A DNA stretch of 64,000 nt. It comes from Areca catechu (lineage: Eukaryota; Streptophyta; Magnoliopsida; Arecales; Arecaceae). Positions 21,342-32,092 of the stretch are shown in pieces. The notes below the pieces were generated by a model, which was not told where the DNA came from, ran no database searches, and saw only the letters and a list, made by a program, of their open reading frames with translations. Made by a program: the position numbers and the translations under genes. Numbering within the stretch: position 1 is the stretch's first letter; every line of letters begins with the position of its first letter. The stretch spans positions 41,090,449 through 41,154,448 of the forward strand of contig CM038052.1 in NCBI GenBank assembly GCA_021397845.1, read 5' to 3'.

Positions 21342-22200
21342 TTAGATTAGGGCTTATTTTCTGCATCTTTTATAGTCTGTATATGCTATATTCTTTTAAT
21401 TGTTTCTCTCTACTCAAGACTCTATATATTACAATTTTTATTTTTCTGGATTCATCTTAATTCAAAGTATTTTTCAGGATTTTTGAAGATTTTATTTCGG
21501 TCTGTGCAGTTTTTGCAGGTCAAAATATAGCCTACAAATTTTTGACTCTATTTTTCAGCAAGACAACTTTGGAAGGTTTAGGGTTTTGTTTAGCATCTCT
21601 TTTGCATATCTTTTAATTTTAGTATATTTCTTGTATATTAGGCCATAATTTGTAAGTTTAAGAAAATACCAAAATATATAAAAAAAATTACATATATTCA
21701 AAAATACCAAAACATCTAAACCCTAATTTGCATCTTCATCTACCTGCCATCATTGCATAAACTACCTTTAAGGGCACTCTTGCTATGTCAGATGGGGGGA
21801 GGATTTGATCACCTCTCCTTAGCCCAAAACCACATCCCCTGCATTCGGTCCCAAGCCTAACTTAAAATCTATTAGACTTAATTTGCCCTAGTGGGCTAGG
21901 GACACCAACTGGTCGGGTCCGGGCTAAGTGTCAGATCACTATGTCAAGCTAACCTATGTATGCCTTGTGCTTAGTGTCTAGAATGGTGGTTCAGGAATTC
22001 AATCCCGAAGGGCTTATGTGCTGATCTGCCTACCTGGCCAATCTCTAATTGTGTCTAGGATTGGCAATCAGGGACCTAACACTCCCCTTACATCTGCCTG
22101 GCTGAGTATAGGGTTACTATAGGCTAGTTTGCCATCCTGATTGAGCATCTAGTTTAGACTCTAGGTCTAGGGAGCTGTAGTTGGTTTGATCGAGTCTTGC
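21342..22200 (+). other. Untranslated leader of D
   Basis: AT-rich first half, then a conserved block (21780-22170) shared with A and C, including GGCCAATC and GATTGGCAATC at 22035-22069, which can pair. No ORF. Confidence 0.7.
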
Positions 22201-22435
22201 ATGAGCACTAGATCAGGAGCATCTTATCATCCACCACCTCCACTTCTGGCTGAACCCATGGATAACTTTGAAGCCCAAATGAAAGCCCTTACTGATCAAC
22301 TAGCCCAGTCCATCAATCTTAGGCTTGATCAATCAAACACCCAGTTGACCCGTAGACTTGACCAAATAGATGCCCGACTAGGAACCCTAGAGGAGACACG
22401 TAGGACCCAGTCTGAACCTGAACTTGAGTCACCTT

Positions 22436-22640
22436 CCCATCCTAGGAGAACCCCTCGCCATGACCCATACTATGATATTGAACCTAGGAGGACCCCAAAC
22501 CCTGATCCACACTTTGAGGCTAAGCCTAGGAGAACCTATCATCATGACCCATACTATGATACTGAACCTAGGAGGACCCCAAACCCTGATCCATACCTTG
22601 AGGCTAAACCTAGGAGATCCCATTATCATGATCTGATTCC
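22436..22640 (+). repeat. 84-bp coding minisatellite in D Gag
   Basis: Two full copies and parts of a 28-codon unit (EPRRTPNPDPxxEAKPRR plus HDPYYD). Same period and same place as in ORF1 of A. Confidence 0.75.
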
Positions 22641-23979
22641 AGAGGTTCATCCTAGAAAACCCAATCAGGAGTTTGTAGACCAAGAAGACAGGTCCTATAG
22701 ACATGTTAAGCTTGATGCCCCCACTTTTGATGGTTGTCTTGACCCAAAGGTCTATATAGATTGGGAGGGAGAAATTGATCAATATTCTGAATGGTATGAT
22801 ATGACGGAGGAGCATAAGTTTAGGTTTGCTAAGCTTAAGTTGGTTCGGGAGGCCAGGTTACATTGGGCTACTGTTGAGAGAACCCTTAGATTAGGAGGGC
22901 ATGATCCTATAGTCACCTGGTGGGCCATGAATGGTAAGCTTAGGTCAAAATACGTTCCACCTTCATATCATTGTGGTTTACTGGATCAGTGGCAGCGACT
23001 GAATCAGGGTAGCAGGAGTATAGATGAGTACATCGCAAAATTTGATGAGTATTCTATGCAATGTGATTTAAACGAGTCTTAGGATGTTGTTCTGTCTAGG
23101 TTTAGGGCTGGACTGAGAGATGACATTAAGAAGGATCTCTACATGAGAGAGGTTAGAGACCTGGACCATGCTTACCAGATTGCTAGGGATCATGAGCATT
23201 TTCAAAGGGGGCCCGTTTATCATAAACCTGAGCCCATTAGATATCCTAGTCAATACCCAGGAGCTAACCAATCTACACAGAGCCGACCCATGCCTAGCTG
23301 ACCTAGTCCGAGTCGACCCAGTCCTAGTCAGCCAGGCTCGAGTCGACCCCAGCCTAGTACTCCTTTGACCCGTAGGGATGATCAAGGAAAATCTGTAGAG
23401 GTCCATAGGAGTAACAATCCCCAGAAGATTTGTTTTAGATGTAAGAAACCAGGCCACTTTATACACCAATGCCCAGCTGTCCTACACTTAGGTGAGCTAG
23501 TGGAAGAAGAGCCTGAACCTGTAGCTGAACCTGAGGGAGAGATTTATGAGGCTGATGATCTATTGATAGACGAGTATGAAGGTGAGGAGGAGGAACCTGA
23601 GTCTGAGAACCAATTAGGAGTGGTTAGGTGCATCTTAACCCAAACCCCAGTTAAGGAAGATTGGAGTTGGACCAGCATCCTACAGACTTTTGTTAAGGTA
23701 GGGGGTAAGGTACTTAAGATCAACATAGACAGTAGGAGTTGTGTCAATGCCGTATCTGCCAACACAGTTAAATCTTTAGGATTGACCACAGTTCCCCATC
23801 CTAGTCCTTACAAAGTTTTTTAGGTAGATTCCACCTCCATCCAGATTCAAGCTAGGTGCCAAATCTTAGTTAGATTGCAAACCTATGAGGAGAAGATTTG
23901 GTGTGATGTCATCCTCATGGAAGTGAGTAGTATCATTCTAGGTCGACCTTGGCTTTTTGATCAAGATGCAACCCTGTAT

Positions 23980-23984
23980 GGTCG
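23980..23984. repeat. Target site duplication of B, left copy
   Basis: ggtcg, identical to 42757-42761. With one copy removed the D protein frame is continuous (LYG, then RTNVCAF). Confidence 0.95.
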
Positions 23985-26012
23985 TGTTGCCACCAAGATC
24001 GCCGTGGCCAGTAGCTGATGTTGGTGCCGGAGCACGCTCCGTTCGCTGCCTAGCGGTCCTCTGGTCCTGGGCCTGCAAAACAGGGGTTAGTGACCCGGGC
24101 TGGGGTTTTCGGTGGGGGCACTCCGACGGTCAAGTCAGTGACGATCCAAGGAAATAGATCCTCACGGGCGAGCCCCTCTTGATGGACTCCACACGAGGAG
24201 GAGTGTATTGTGTAAGAGTGGGATGCAAGTGTGTCGGGAGAAGTGTGGCATGGTTAGAGGGAGTCTCTGTGTGGCCCTTTTGCCCGACCTTGCTTGAGGA
24301 AACTGGTGGTGCCATGCTCCTCTTCTTGGTGGAGCTTGCACTTATGTTTCAGCGGTATGGCTTGTGCCTTGCTTGTGCTGTTGTTTGTTTTAGTGGAGAA
24401 CTGTTGCTTGAGGGCGTTACCTCTAAGTTTTTTGTGAACTACGTTACCGTTGGGCATCCATCTCGAGATCTCCACCAGGCTGTCAGGCACGTGCGGCGGT
24501 GTCCCGAGGAGCCTTTCTCGATTCGTGATAAGGAGAGCTATCATGTGCTCTGACACTCCTCTTGGTCGCCTCATTCCAAGAAACCTGGCAGTACCTCGAT
24601 CGATGGGTCACCGCCCCTGGGATTCGAATCTCCTGGTTGGCTTCCTCTCTTGGGTGGTCCAGGTGGTTGGTGAGGAGTGTGGCATCTCGATCAGTGTGCT
24701 TCTCCTCTTTCTAGTGTAATCGATGGCTGCAGGCGGTCAGTACGGTCTGGCAGGTGCTCCAGTATAGTCCTTGGTCGGCTCGCCAGTGTCCTGGGATGGT
24801 GGTGCCAACGTCCGAGCTAGGGCTGAGCTGGAATGGCAGGGCTCGCTCTGACCTAGATGCCCCGAGCTTGCGGAGTCATCTCGGTAGAGGAGGGCAGAGT
24901 GCGAGCCCGATCCAGAGGGCTCGCACTCGGAGAGGCTCCACATGGCGAAGGAGTGCTGAGCTCGACTTTGACCACAGGGCTCAACCTCCGAGGGTCTCAC
25001 TCTAGAGGGCAGAGGGCGGGCCAAGTATAGAGGGCTCACGCTTGGAGAGGCTCCACATGGCGGAGGAGTGCTGAGCTCGACTCCGACCATAGGGCACAAC
25101 CTCCGAGGGTCTCGCTCTCGGGGGCAGAGTGCAGGCCCGGTCCAGAGGGATCATGCTCGGAGAGGCTCCACACGGTGGAGGAGTGTCGAGCTTGACTCTA
25201 ACCACATGGCTCAACCTCCAAGGGTCTCGCTCTAGAGGGCAGAGTGCGGGCTCGATCTAGAGGGCTCATGCTCGGAGAGGCTCCACGTGGTGAAGGAGTG
25301 CTGAGCATGACTCCGACCACAGGGCTCAACCTCCGAGGGTCTCGCTCTGGAGGGCAGAGTGCGGGCCCGGTCTAGAGGGCTCGCGCTCGGAGAGGCTCCA
25401 CGTGGTGGAGGAGTGCTGAGCTCGACTCTGACCACAGGGCTCAACCTTCGAGGGTCACGCTCTCGAGGGCAGAGTGCAGGCCCGGTCCAGAGGGCTCACG
25501 CTCGGAGAGGCTCCACATGGTGGAGGAGTGCCGGGCTCGACTCTAACCACGGGGCTCAACCTCCAAGGGTCTCACTCTGGAGGGCAGAGTGCGGGCTCGG
25601 TCCAGAGGGCTCATGCTCGGAGAGGCTCCACGTGGTGGAGTGCTGAGCTCAACTCCGACCATAGGGCTCAACCTCCGAGGGTCTCACTCTGGAGGGCAGA
25701 GTGTGGGCCAGGTCCAGGGGGCTCACGCTCGGAGAGGCTCCATATGGCGGAGGAGTGGTGAGCTCGACTCCAACCATAGGGCTCAACCTCTGAGGGTCTC
25801 GCTCTGGAGGGCAGAGTGCGGCTCCGACCTAGGCATCCTGAGCTCGCGTGTCTGACCTGGCGAAGGATGGAGCTTGGCTTGCTGTCTCGAGGGAGCTTAG
25901 CTCAGTTCGGCAAAGGAGTCCGGGCAGGAGAATTCACGCAGCGTCTGATGCGGCATCTTCCTTTGACGTGGCACCTATCGGCTCCCGCCAAGTCAACAAT
26001 CTTGCCACATCA
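23985..26012 (-). repeat. Element B 3' LTR (2028 bp)
   Basis: Plus strand runs TGTTGCCACCAAGATC to TTGCCACATCA. Matches 33817-35239 joined to 42382-42756. It is 230 bp longer than that copy, exactly two units of the internal 115-bp repeat. Confidence 0.92.
24882..25825. repeat. 115-bp minisatellite in B 3' LTR, eight copies
   Basis: The phrase gctcca recurs at 24935, 25050, 25165, 25280, 25395, 25510, 25625 and 25737, a step of 115 bp except the last (112). Each unit holds GGGCTCAACCTC and AGAGGCTCCAC. The overlapping ORFs on both strands here are translations of the repeat, not genes. Confidence 0.93.
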
Positions 26013-26028
26013 TTTGCCCCCCACTCCC
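26013..26028 (-). other. Polypurine tract of B
   Basis: The minus strand reads GGGAGTGGGGGGCAAA directly before the 3' LTR (TGATGTGGCAAG). It matches the tract of I. Confidence 0.85.
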
Positions 26029-26543
26029 GAGGCTCACTAGTGCGTAGCACTCAGGGCAAAGGAAGTAATTATGGAGCTGACATGGAAAGACGGAGATCTG
26101 GTGCAATGATGGCCATGATTGCTTGGCGCTTCATGAGACGGTCCTACGGACCAATGCGGGGGTGCCACATAGCCACGTTCGAGGAGTAGTTAATGTTGGT
26201 GTAGAATTCAGATTGGTCGGGATGCCATTTTCGTCGATGGGCAGCACGTGGCATGGATCCATTGGCGAAGGGGTCGGATCGATACGGATCCATAGGGTCA
26301 TTTCGAAATGAAAAGAGGGCCTTACCCGAAACATCCATTCTTTTGAATTCTCCATGCCTGCTGCTGCGTTTGAGCTTTCTTCTTCCTCTCAGTTGCCTCA
26401 GATCTTCTAAGGAACTAGGTTAGTCTCCTCTTTCTTCCTCCTTCACTAGAATAGGGTTCTTCCTCCGGGTCTAGGGTCTTCTTCGAGTTGGGTCCATTCT
26501 TTCATCCCCCACTTCGAGTCCTTCACCTCTCTCATTCTTGAGG
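26029..26543 (+). promoter_or_regulatory. Upstream region of the B antisense gene
   Basis: Lies between polypurine tract and ATG, where F and I have a TATA box. Here the best match is the degenerate CGAAATGAAAAGAGGG near 26301-26316, so promoter activity is doubtful. Short ORFs at 26123-26355 show no domain. Confidence 0.4.
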
Positions 26544-27402
26544 ATGTCCTGCTTTGGCCCGAGCTTCCGCCCCTCCACTAATCAGGGTGAGGCCGTTCCC
26601 TCCAAGTGGAGGCCGGCATCTTCTTCCTCCTCTGGTGAGGGGGAGGATGCGACTCGCTTTGAGTTCAGTAGGAGGCATCCTCCTGGTCCGGTGCTCATCA
26701 GGGAGCCAAGGCCCGGTCATTCTCTCCCTCCTCCTTCTTTTGTACCTGTTTCTGAGTCTGTCCGGTCCATAGGTCCTGGCGGGGTTGCCTCGACAATCAC
26801 CATCGAGGAATTAGGGACCATTCAGGATGTCTATGGCATCCCACATTCTGTTCGGCTTTTGATCCCTTGTCCGAGGAAACGGGTCACTTCCAGTGGCCCG
26901 GGCCACCTTGCTTTTTATGAGGAGACCTTCTCTGGGGGTCTCCACTTTCCTTTCCATCCCTTCTTCCTGTCCATCTTGGACAACTATCATTTGGTCCCTG
27001 TCTAGTTAGTGCCATACACCATTAGGGTCATCTTCTCCTTCATCGTGCTCTGCCACCTTCACGGGTTTGTTGCCCGATTCTCTTTGTTCAGGGCTTTCTT
27101 TGTCCTGAAGCGCCACCCGACTGAGGACGGGTGGTGATCCTTGTCCTCTCGTCCGAAGGGCATTAGATTCGAGCTCCCCTCTTCCATCATGGGATGGAAG
27201 AATAAATTCTTCTTCATCGCGGTTGAGGGGGTCGACTGGGTCTAGAGCGATCTAGACCTGTCCCCCAACCAAAATTCTATGGTCGATGAGACTGACTGGG
27301 ATGACTACGAGCAGCTCTACACCACTTAGATCACTTCTCTCGAGGTCCTGTTATTAGATCAGAACCTTTTTGATGACAGGGTCGACCCAACAAATAGGTT
27401 GG

Positions 27403-27490
27403 GTGAGTTCGACTTGAACTTTTCTTCTTCTTTTTTGCATTCCTTTCACTGCTTCCTACGGGCTCTGACCATTATGTGATTAGCATGCAG
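27403..27490 (+). other. Predicted intron 1 of the B antisense gene
   Basis: GTGAGTTC donor after GGTTGG; acceptor TTAGCATGCAG with a T-rich stretch (27420-27445). 88 bp, a normal size for a short plant intron. Confidence 0.6.
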
Positions 27491-28172
27491 AGATGATTTT
27501 CACAGAGAGTGACCTACTGGCGATCACCTGAAAGAGATCACCGATCGGGTTGGTCGAGGAGCCCCTGACTAGGCGGGCTCGGGGTGAGGGCATGCCCACG
27601 ACTGCTCCTGCCATAGTGGCTGGTCCGAGCTTTGCTGCCTCCGCTAGTCAAAGTTCAAGGGTGGGCCGAGCTGCCTCTGGCCCGTGGAGAGGGTTGCATC
27701 TGCTATGTCGGGGCAGGTCTAGCAGGAGGCCCAGACAGCCCCAAAGTGGCGCGGTCATCAGGGGGCGGCCCCTACTGCGAAGCCTGAGGTAGTGGCCCGG
27801 GCAAGGGCTGCAACTGGTGCCGCTGCGTCTTCCAGTCCTCCAAATCCGCCGGTGATCGAGATCGAGGACAAGGAGGTTCGGGCTGAGACCAAGGCTGCGA
27901 CTGAGGCACCGCCTGCACCGATGTCAGTTCCTCAGCCTGCCTCCAGGGGCCCTGCAGCTAGCGGGGCAAGGCCGCCCACTACAAGAGAGAGTAGGAGGGA
28001 GGAGGCGCAATGCCGTCTCCCCTTCAAGATGGGGCCGAAGAGCTCGTTCCTCCGAAACCCTAAGCTGGCCGAGTGCATGATGCATTTCTCAATCTAGACA
28101 TGTGATCGACAGGATATGATCAGAATGCGGCTGGGCGACGTCCTCAACACCATCTTCTCCCAGCTCTACTCG

Positions 28173-28234
28173 GTGAGTTGTCCCTTTCTTCTCTCTATTT
28201 TTTTTTATTGAGCTTACCTCTTTTCATGGTGCAG
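28173..28234 (+). other. Predicted intron 2 of the B antisense gene
   Basis: GTGAGTTG donor after CTACTCG, T-rich body, acceptor CATGGTGCAG. 62 bp. Interrupts the start of the coiled-coil part, like intron 2 of F. Confidence 0.65.
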
Positions 28235-29113
28235 ATCGGCACCGAGGCCCTCTTCATTAAGGGTTGCTATCAGAACTAGGAGCGCATCGAGCGGCAACAA
28301 GCGACCGAGATCGAGTCCCTGAAGATCGATCTAAAGGAGAATGCCGGGATGAATGGGGTGCTCGAGCAGAAGGTCAAGGACCTGGAGATGCAGCTCGTCG
28401 ATGCCGAGGGACGAGCGAAGAGACTCCTGGAGGCCCGTGACCTAGAGCAGAGTCGCTCGAAGAAGGCTATCGACGATCTCTCCATCATCGAAAAGAAGCT
28501 AAACTGGTACAGTGCCGAGGCTGATCGGCACAAGGAGGCCACCCGAGCTGCCCAGGCGGAGCTGATAGCAGGGAAAGAGAAGCTGGCAGCAGGGAAAGAG
28601 AAGCTGGTCGCGGCTGAGAAGGTGGCAGAGATGGCGGCCAAGTCGGCGAAGGCTGCCAGGATGGAGACCGCCGAGGCAAAGAAGGGGGCCGTTGAGGCCA
28701 GAAAGGGTGACGAGGAGGCCATTGCCAAGTTCAAAGCCTTGGAGGAGTTCGTTGCCGAGATCCATCAGACGGCATCGAACTCCTTCTACAAAGGCTTTAT
28801 GTTCTTGCACGGCCGAATCGAGGTGCTTGTTCCCGAGAAGAGCCGCAGTCACCTCAGGCATCCTTTCGCCTCGGATGCGGAGCCTGAAGAGGAGGTCGTC
28901 GAGGAAGCTGTGGCCTCCGAGCCTCCGATGCCAGCTGAGGTTGAGTCGTGCGAGGTCGGAGCTAATCAGCCGAAGGTTCCTGAAGGCGGGGCCTCTCAGC
29001 CTCAAGGCCCAGCAGGTGGCCGGCAAGCACAGAGTAGTCCTTTTTTCCTTTTTTCTGTATTTTGTTTTCTTTCTGTACTTGGTCGGGTCACCCGGCTTGT
29101 TGGAGGCCCATAA

Positions 29114-29349
29114 AATGCTTGTAACTGGCACTTAGTCAACAGAATTTGAATCTTCTTTTCAACTTGTCTCCTGCTTGGCTCTTCCCTCTTTTTCCTCTTT
29201 CTTTCACTCCCCTTTCTCCCTTCTTTTTCTCTTCTCTTCTTCTTTTTTTTTTTTGGTGAGTGATGAGATCAGAGAAGAGGGTCTCACCTTGCCCGGGGCT
29301 GAGTTACCAGGCTTTGGTATCGGCAAGTCAGGTGCAAAGTTCTGGCAGT
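29114..29349. other. Spacer between B antisense gene and tandem arrays
   Basis: Pyrimidine-rich with a T-run (29245-29255). On the plus strand it may hold the 3' end of the antisense transcript. A similar T-rich run is repeated at 30225-30290, next to a second copy of the phrase GGGGAGATCA. Confidence 0.4.
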
Positions 29350-30185
29350 TGTGAGGGGCTTGGTAATTCCTTGGCTGGAGAGCTGGGCTCTGGTCTTGGG
29401 TTAGCATCTCGGAGCTGGGCTCGAAGATGGTTGATGATTGAGAGTAGCGTGGCTCGAAGGTCCCTTGGCTGGAGATCTATGCTCCAGTCTTGGGTTGGCA
29501 TCTCAAAGCTGGGCTCGAAGATAGTTGATGATTGAGAGTAGCATGGCTCGAAGGTCCCTTGACCAGAGATCTAAGCTCCAGTCTTGGGTTGGCATCTCAG
29601 AGCTGGGCTTGAAGATGGTTGATGATTGAGAGCAGCGTGACTCAAAGGTCCCTTGGCCGGAGATCTGAGCTCCGATCTTGGGTTGGCATCTCGGAGCTGG
29701 GCTCGAAGATGGTTGATGATTGAGAGCAGCGTGGCTCGAAGGTCCCTTGGCCAGAAATCTGAGCTCCGATCTTGGGTTGGTGTCTCGGAGCTGGGCTCGA
29801 AGACGGTTGATGATTGAGAGCAGCGTGGCTCGAAGGTCCCTTGGCTGGAGATCTAAGCTCCGGTCTTGGGTTGGCGTCTGGGAGCTGGGCTCGAAGATGG
29901 TTGATGATTGAGAGCAGCGTGGCTCGAAGGTCCCTTGGCTGGAGATCTAAGCTCCAGTCTTGGGTTGGCATCTCGGAGCTGGGCTCGAAGATGGTTGATA
30001 ATTAAGAGCAACGTGGCTCGAAGGTCCCTTGGCCGGAGATCTAAGCTCCAGTCTTGGGTTGGCATCTCGGAGCTGAGCTCGAAGACGGTTGATAATTAAG
30101 AGCAACGTGGCTCGAAGGTCCCTTGGCCAGAGATCTGAGCTCCGGTCTTGGGTTGGCATCTCGGAGCTGGGCTTGAAGACGGTCT
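29350..30185. repeat. 94-bp tandem array in B
   Basis: Almost nine copies with a step of 94 bp: GGTTGATGATTGAGAG recurs near 29428, 29522, 29616, 29710, 29804 and 29898, then changed copies to 30092. Each unit holds TCTTGGGTTGGCATCTCGGA. It lies between the integrase end (minus strand) and the antisense gene, the hypervariable region of Tat elements. Confidence 0.93.
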
Positions 30186-30329
30186 TGGGTGAGGAAATGA
30201 AAGTTTTGTTGCTGCATTTCCCTCTTATTCTCTTTCTTTCCTTCCCCTCTCTCTTCTTCTTTTTTCTTCTTTCTTTTTTTTTTTTTTGGCGAGTGGGGAG
30301 ATCATAGAAGAGGGTCACAGGATTTGGTT

Positions 30330-31500
30330 ACCTTGGAGCTAGGCTCGAGGCCTTCTTGGCCGGGGGGCTGGGCCCCGATCCAAGGGTTGCCTAAGAGCTT
30401 GGCTCAGGTCTTTGGTGCCTTGGAGCTAGGCTCGAGGCATTGATAGGAGCTGCTTGGCTCCAAGATCACTTGGCATCTCGGAGCTGGGCTCGGAGATGTT
30501 TGAGATTGAGAGCAGCATGGCTTGAAGATCCCTTGACGTCTCGGAGCTGGGCTCGAAGATGTTTGAGATTGAGAGCATCTTGGCTCGAAGATCCCTTGGT
30601 CAGAGATCTGAGCTCCAGTCTTGGGCTGGCATCCTAGAGCTAGGCTCGGGGATGTTGTTGATTGAGAATGGCATGGCTTGAAGATCCCTTGACATCTTGG
30701 AGCTGGGCTCGGAGACATTTGAGATTGAGAGCAGCTTGGCTCGAAGATCCCTTGGCCAGAGATCCGAGCTCTGATCTTGGGCTGGCATCCTGGAGCTAGG
30801 CTCGGGGACATTGTTGATTGAGAGCGGCATGGCTCGAAGATCCCTTGACATCTCGGAGCTGGGCTCGAAGACGTTTGAGATTGAGAGTAGCTTGGCTTGA
30901 AGATCCCTTGGCTGGAGGTCTGAGCTCCGGTCTTGGGTTGGCGTCTTGGAGCTGGTCTCAGAGATGTTGTTGATTGAGAGCGGCATGGCTCGAAGATCCC
31001 TTGACATCTCGAGCAGGGCTCAAAGATGTTTGAGATTGAGAGTGACTTGGCTCAAAGATCTCTTGGCTGGAGATCTGAGCTCCGGTCTTGGGCTGGCATC
31101 CTGGAGCTAGGCTCGGGGATGTTGTTGATTGAGAGCGGCATGGCTCGAAGATCACTTGACGTCTCGGAGCTGGGCTCGGAGATGTTTGAGATTGAGAGCG
31201 TCATGGCTCGAAGATCCCTTGACATCTTGAAGCTGGGCTCGAAGATGTTTGAGATTGAGAGCAACTTGGCTTGACGATCCCTTGGCCAGAGATTTGAGCT
31301 CCAGTCTTGGGCTAGCATCCTGGAGCTAGTCTCAGGGACATTGTTGATTGAGAGCAGCATGGCACGAAGATCCCTTGATGTCTCAGAGTTGGGCTCGGAG
31401 ACATTTGAGATTGAGAGCAGCTTGGCTCGAAGATCCTTTGGCTGGAGATCTGAGCTTCGGTCTTGGTTTGGCATCCTGGATCCAGGCTCGAGGATGTTGT
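30330..31500. repeat. Higher-order tandem array in B (156 bp = 63 + about 93)
   Basis: The phrase TTGTTGATTGAGA recurs near 30655, 30811, 30967 and 31122 (steps of about 156), then 31341 (step 219). Each unit combines a 63-bp part (GAGATGTTTGAGATTGAGAG) with a 93-bp part related to the first array. The 219-bp step equals 156 + 63, one extra subunit. Confidence 0.88.
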
Positions 31501-31589
31501 CGGTGCTTCCCTGCAAGACAGATAGATACTCGTGCAAGGAATAAGTCATTATCATTATTATTGATAGAAAACCTTACATCATTGATGGT

Positions 31590-31850
31590 ATCTTCGCAGA
31601 TTGCAGGCATCCTATGTTCGAGGGAGCCTGCCACCATTGAGATCTTCGAGGTGGTAGGCCCCTTGTAAGGGGGCTTCTACTACTTTGTAGGGGCCTTCCC
31701 AGTTTGGTGGGAGCTTGCCGCATCCCCGGGCTGATATGTCTCTGCCCGGCGCAGCACCAAGTCCCCGGGTTTGAAGGCTCTTGGCCTAACCCGGGTGTTG
31801 TAGTGCCGGGCTGCTCGTTGTCGGTGAGTTTTGTTGAGGTCGATGTCGAA
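31590..31850 (-). pseudogene. Integrase C-terminus remnant of B
   Basis: Minus-strand translation shows ARHYNTRVRPRAFKPGDLVLRR and, after a frameshift, KLPPNWEGPYKVVEAP, then GAYHLEDLNG. This is the standard end of Tat integrase, also seen in F (LSPNWEGPYRVVE) and G. The integrase core, RNase H and RT that should precede it are missing; the protease remnant adjoins directly. Confidence 0.75.
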
Positions 31851-31990
31851 AAAGTTGGGCCCGAGCCGATCCCAAGATCATGTTGTAGGCTGAAGGAAGC
31901 CTATCGACCGTGAAAGTCATCATGGCGGTGCTCTTGGAGAGGGCATCATAAGAAAGCACATCTGCGGAGATTACATTATTGACCATGATG
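31851..31990 (-). pseudogene. Protease remnant of B
   Basis: Minus strand: VNNVISADVLSYDALSKS, then TFTVDRLPSAYNMILGSA. Tat proteases read DNGSSADILFYDA and SAYNAILGR here (compare G, IDNGSSMDVL, STYNAILG). The active Asp and Gly are changed (NNVI) and about 50 residues between the two blocks are gone. Confidence 0.7.
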
Positions 31991-32092
31991 CATTTTTACA
32001 GGATGCTTCATGACCATCATCTCGACGACCATGGCAGCATTATTTACATTTTTTCTCCGCTTTCTCCTTCCCTCATGAAGGGGAGTACATTC

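Larger units (their letters stand above)
22201..23984 (+). pseudogene. Gag and protease part of D polyprotein (three stops, cut by B)
   Basis: One frame from ATG 22201 (MSTRSG), with stops at 23080, 23299 and 23821. Order: coiled-coil-like N-terminus (residues 20-65), EPRRTPNPDP repeats (70-150), capsid region starting LDAPTFDG near residue 171 and running past QWQRLNQGSRSIDEYI, a CCHC knuckle CFRCKKPGHFIHQC (residues 411-424, 23431-23472), an acidic linker IYEADDLLIDEYEGEEEE, and then a retropepsin. The protease active site reads DSR instead of DSG (23728-23736), a single G>A change that would inactivate it. The protease continues (LGRPWLFDQDATLYG) to 23984, where B begins in the middle of a codon; the frame resumes at 42762. 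Confidence 0.88.
26544..29113 (+). pseudogene. Antisense gene of B (Transposase_28-like), three exons
   Basis: Exon 1 (26544-27402, ATG at 26544, MSCFGPSF) contains RVTSSGPGHLAFYEE, LHFPFHPFFLSIL and GWKNKFFFIAVEG, the core resembling Pfam Transposase_28. Intron 1 is 27403-27490 (GTGAGT to ATGCAG). Exon 2 (27491-28172) is a low-complexity Ala/Pro/Arg region ending MRLGDVLNTIFSQLYS. Intron 2 is 28173-28234 (GTGAGT to GTGCAG). Exon 3 (28235-29113) is a long coiled coil (EQKVKDLEMQLVDAEGRAKR and onward, 28370-28750) with an acidic tail. Stops at 27003, 27135, 27243 and 27327 in exon 1 break it. F shows the same exon layout. The function of this family is not known. Confidence 0.75.

Noticed and set aside
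25359..25855. Series of overlapping ORFs of about 90 codons on both strands in the B LTRs
   Set aside because: They repeat every 115 bp and are only translations of the minisatellite.
29350..31500. CRISPR-like regularly spaced repeats
   Set aside because: Whole units repeat without variable spacers, inside a plant retrotransposon.
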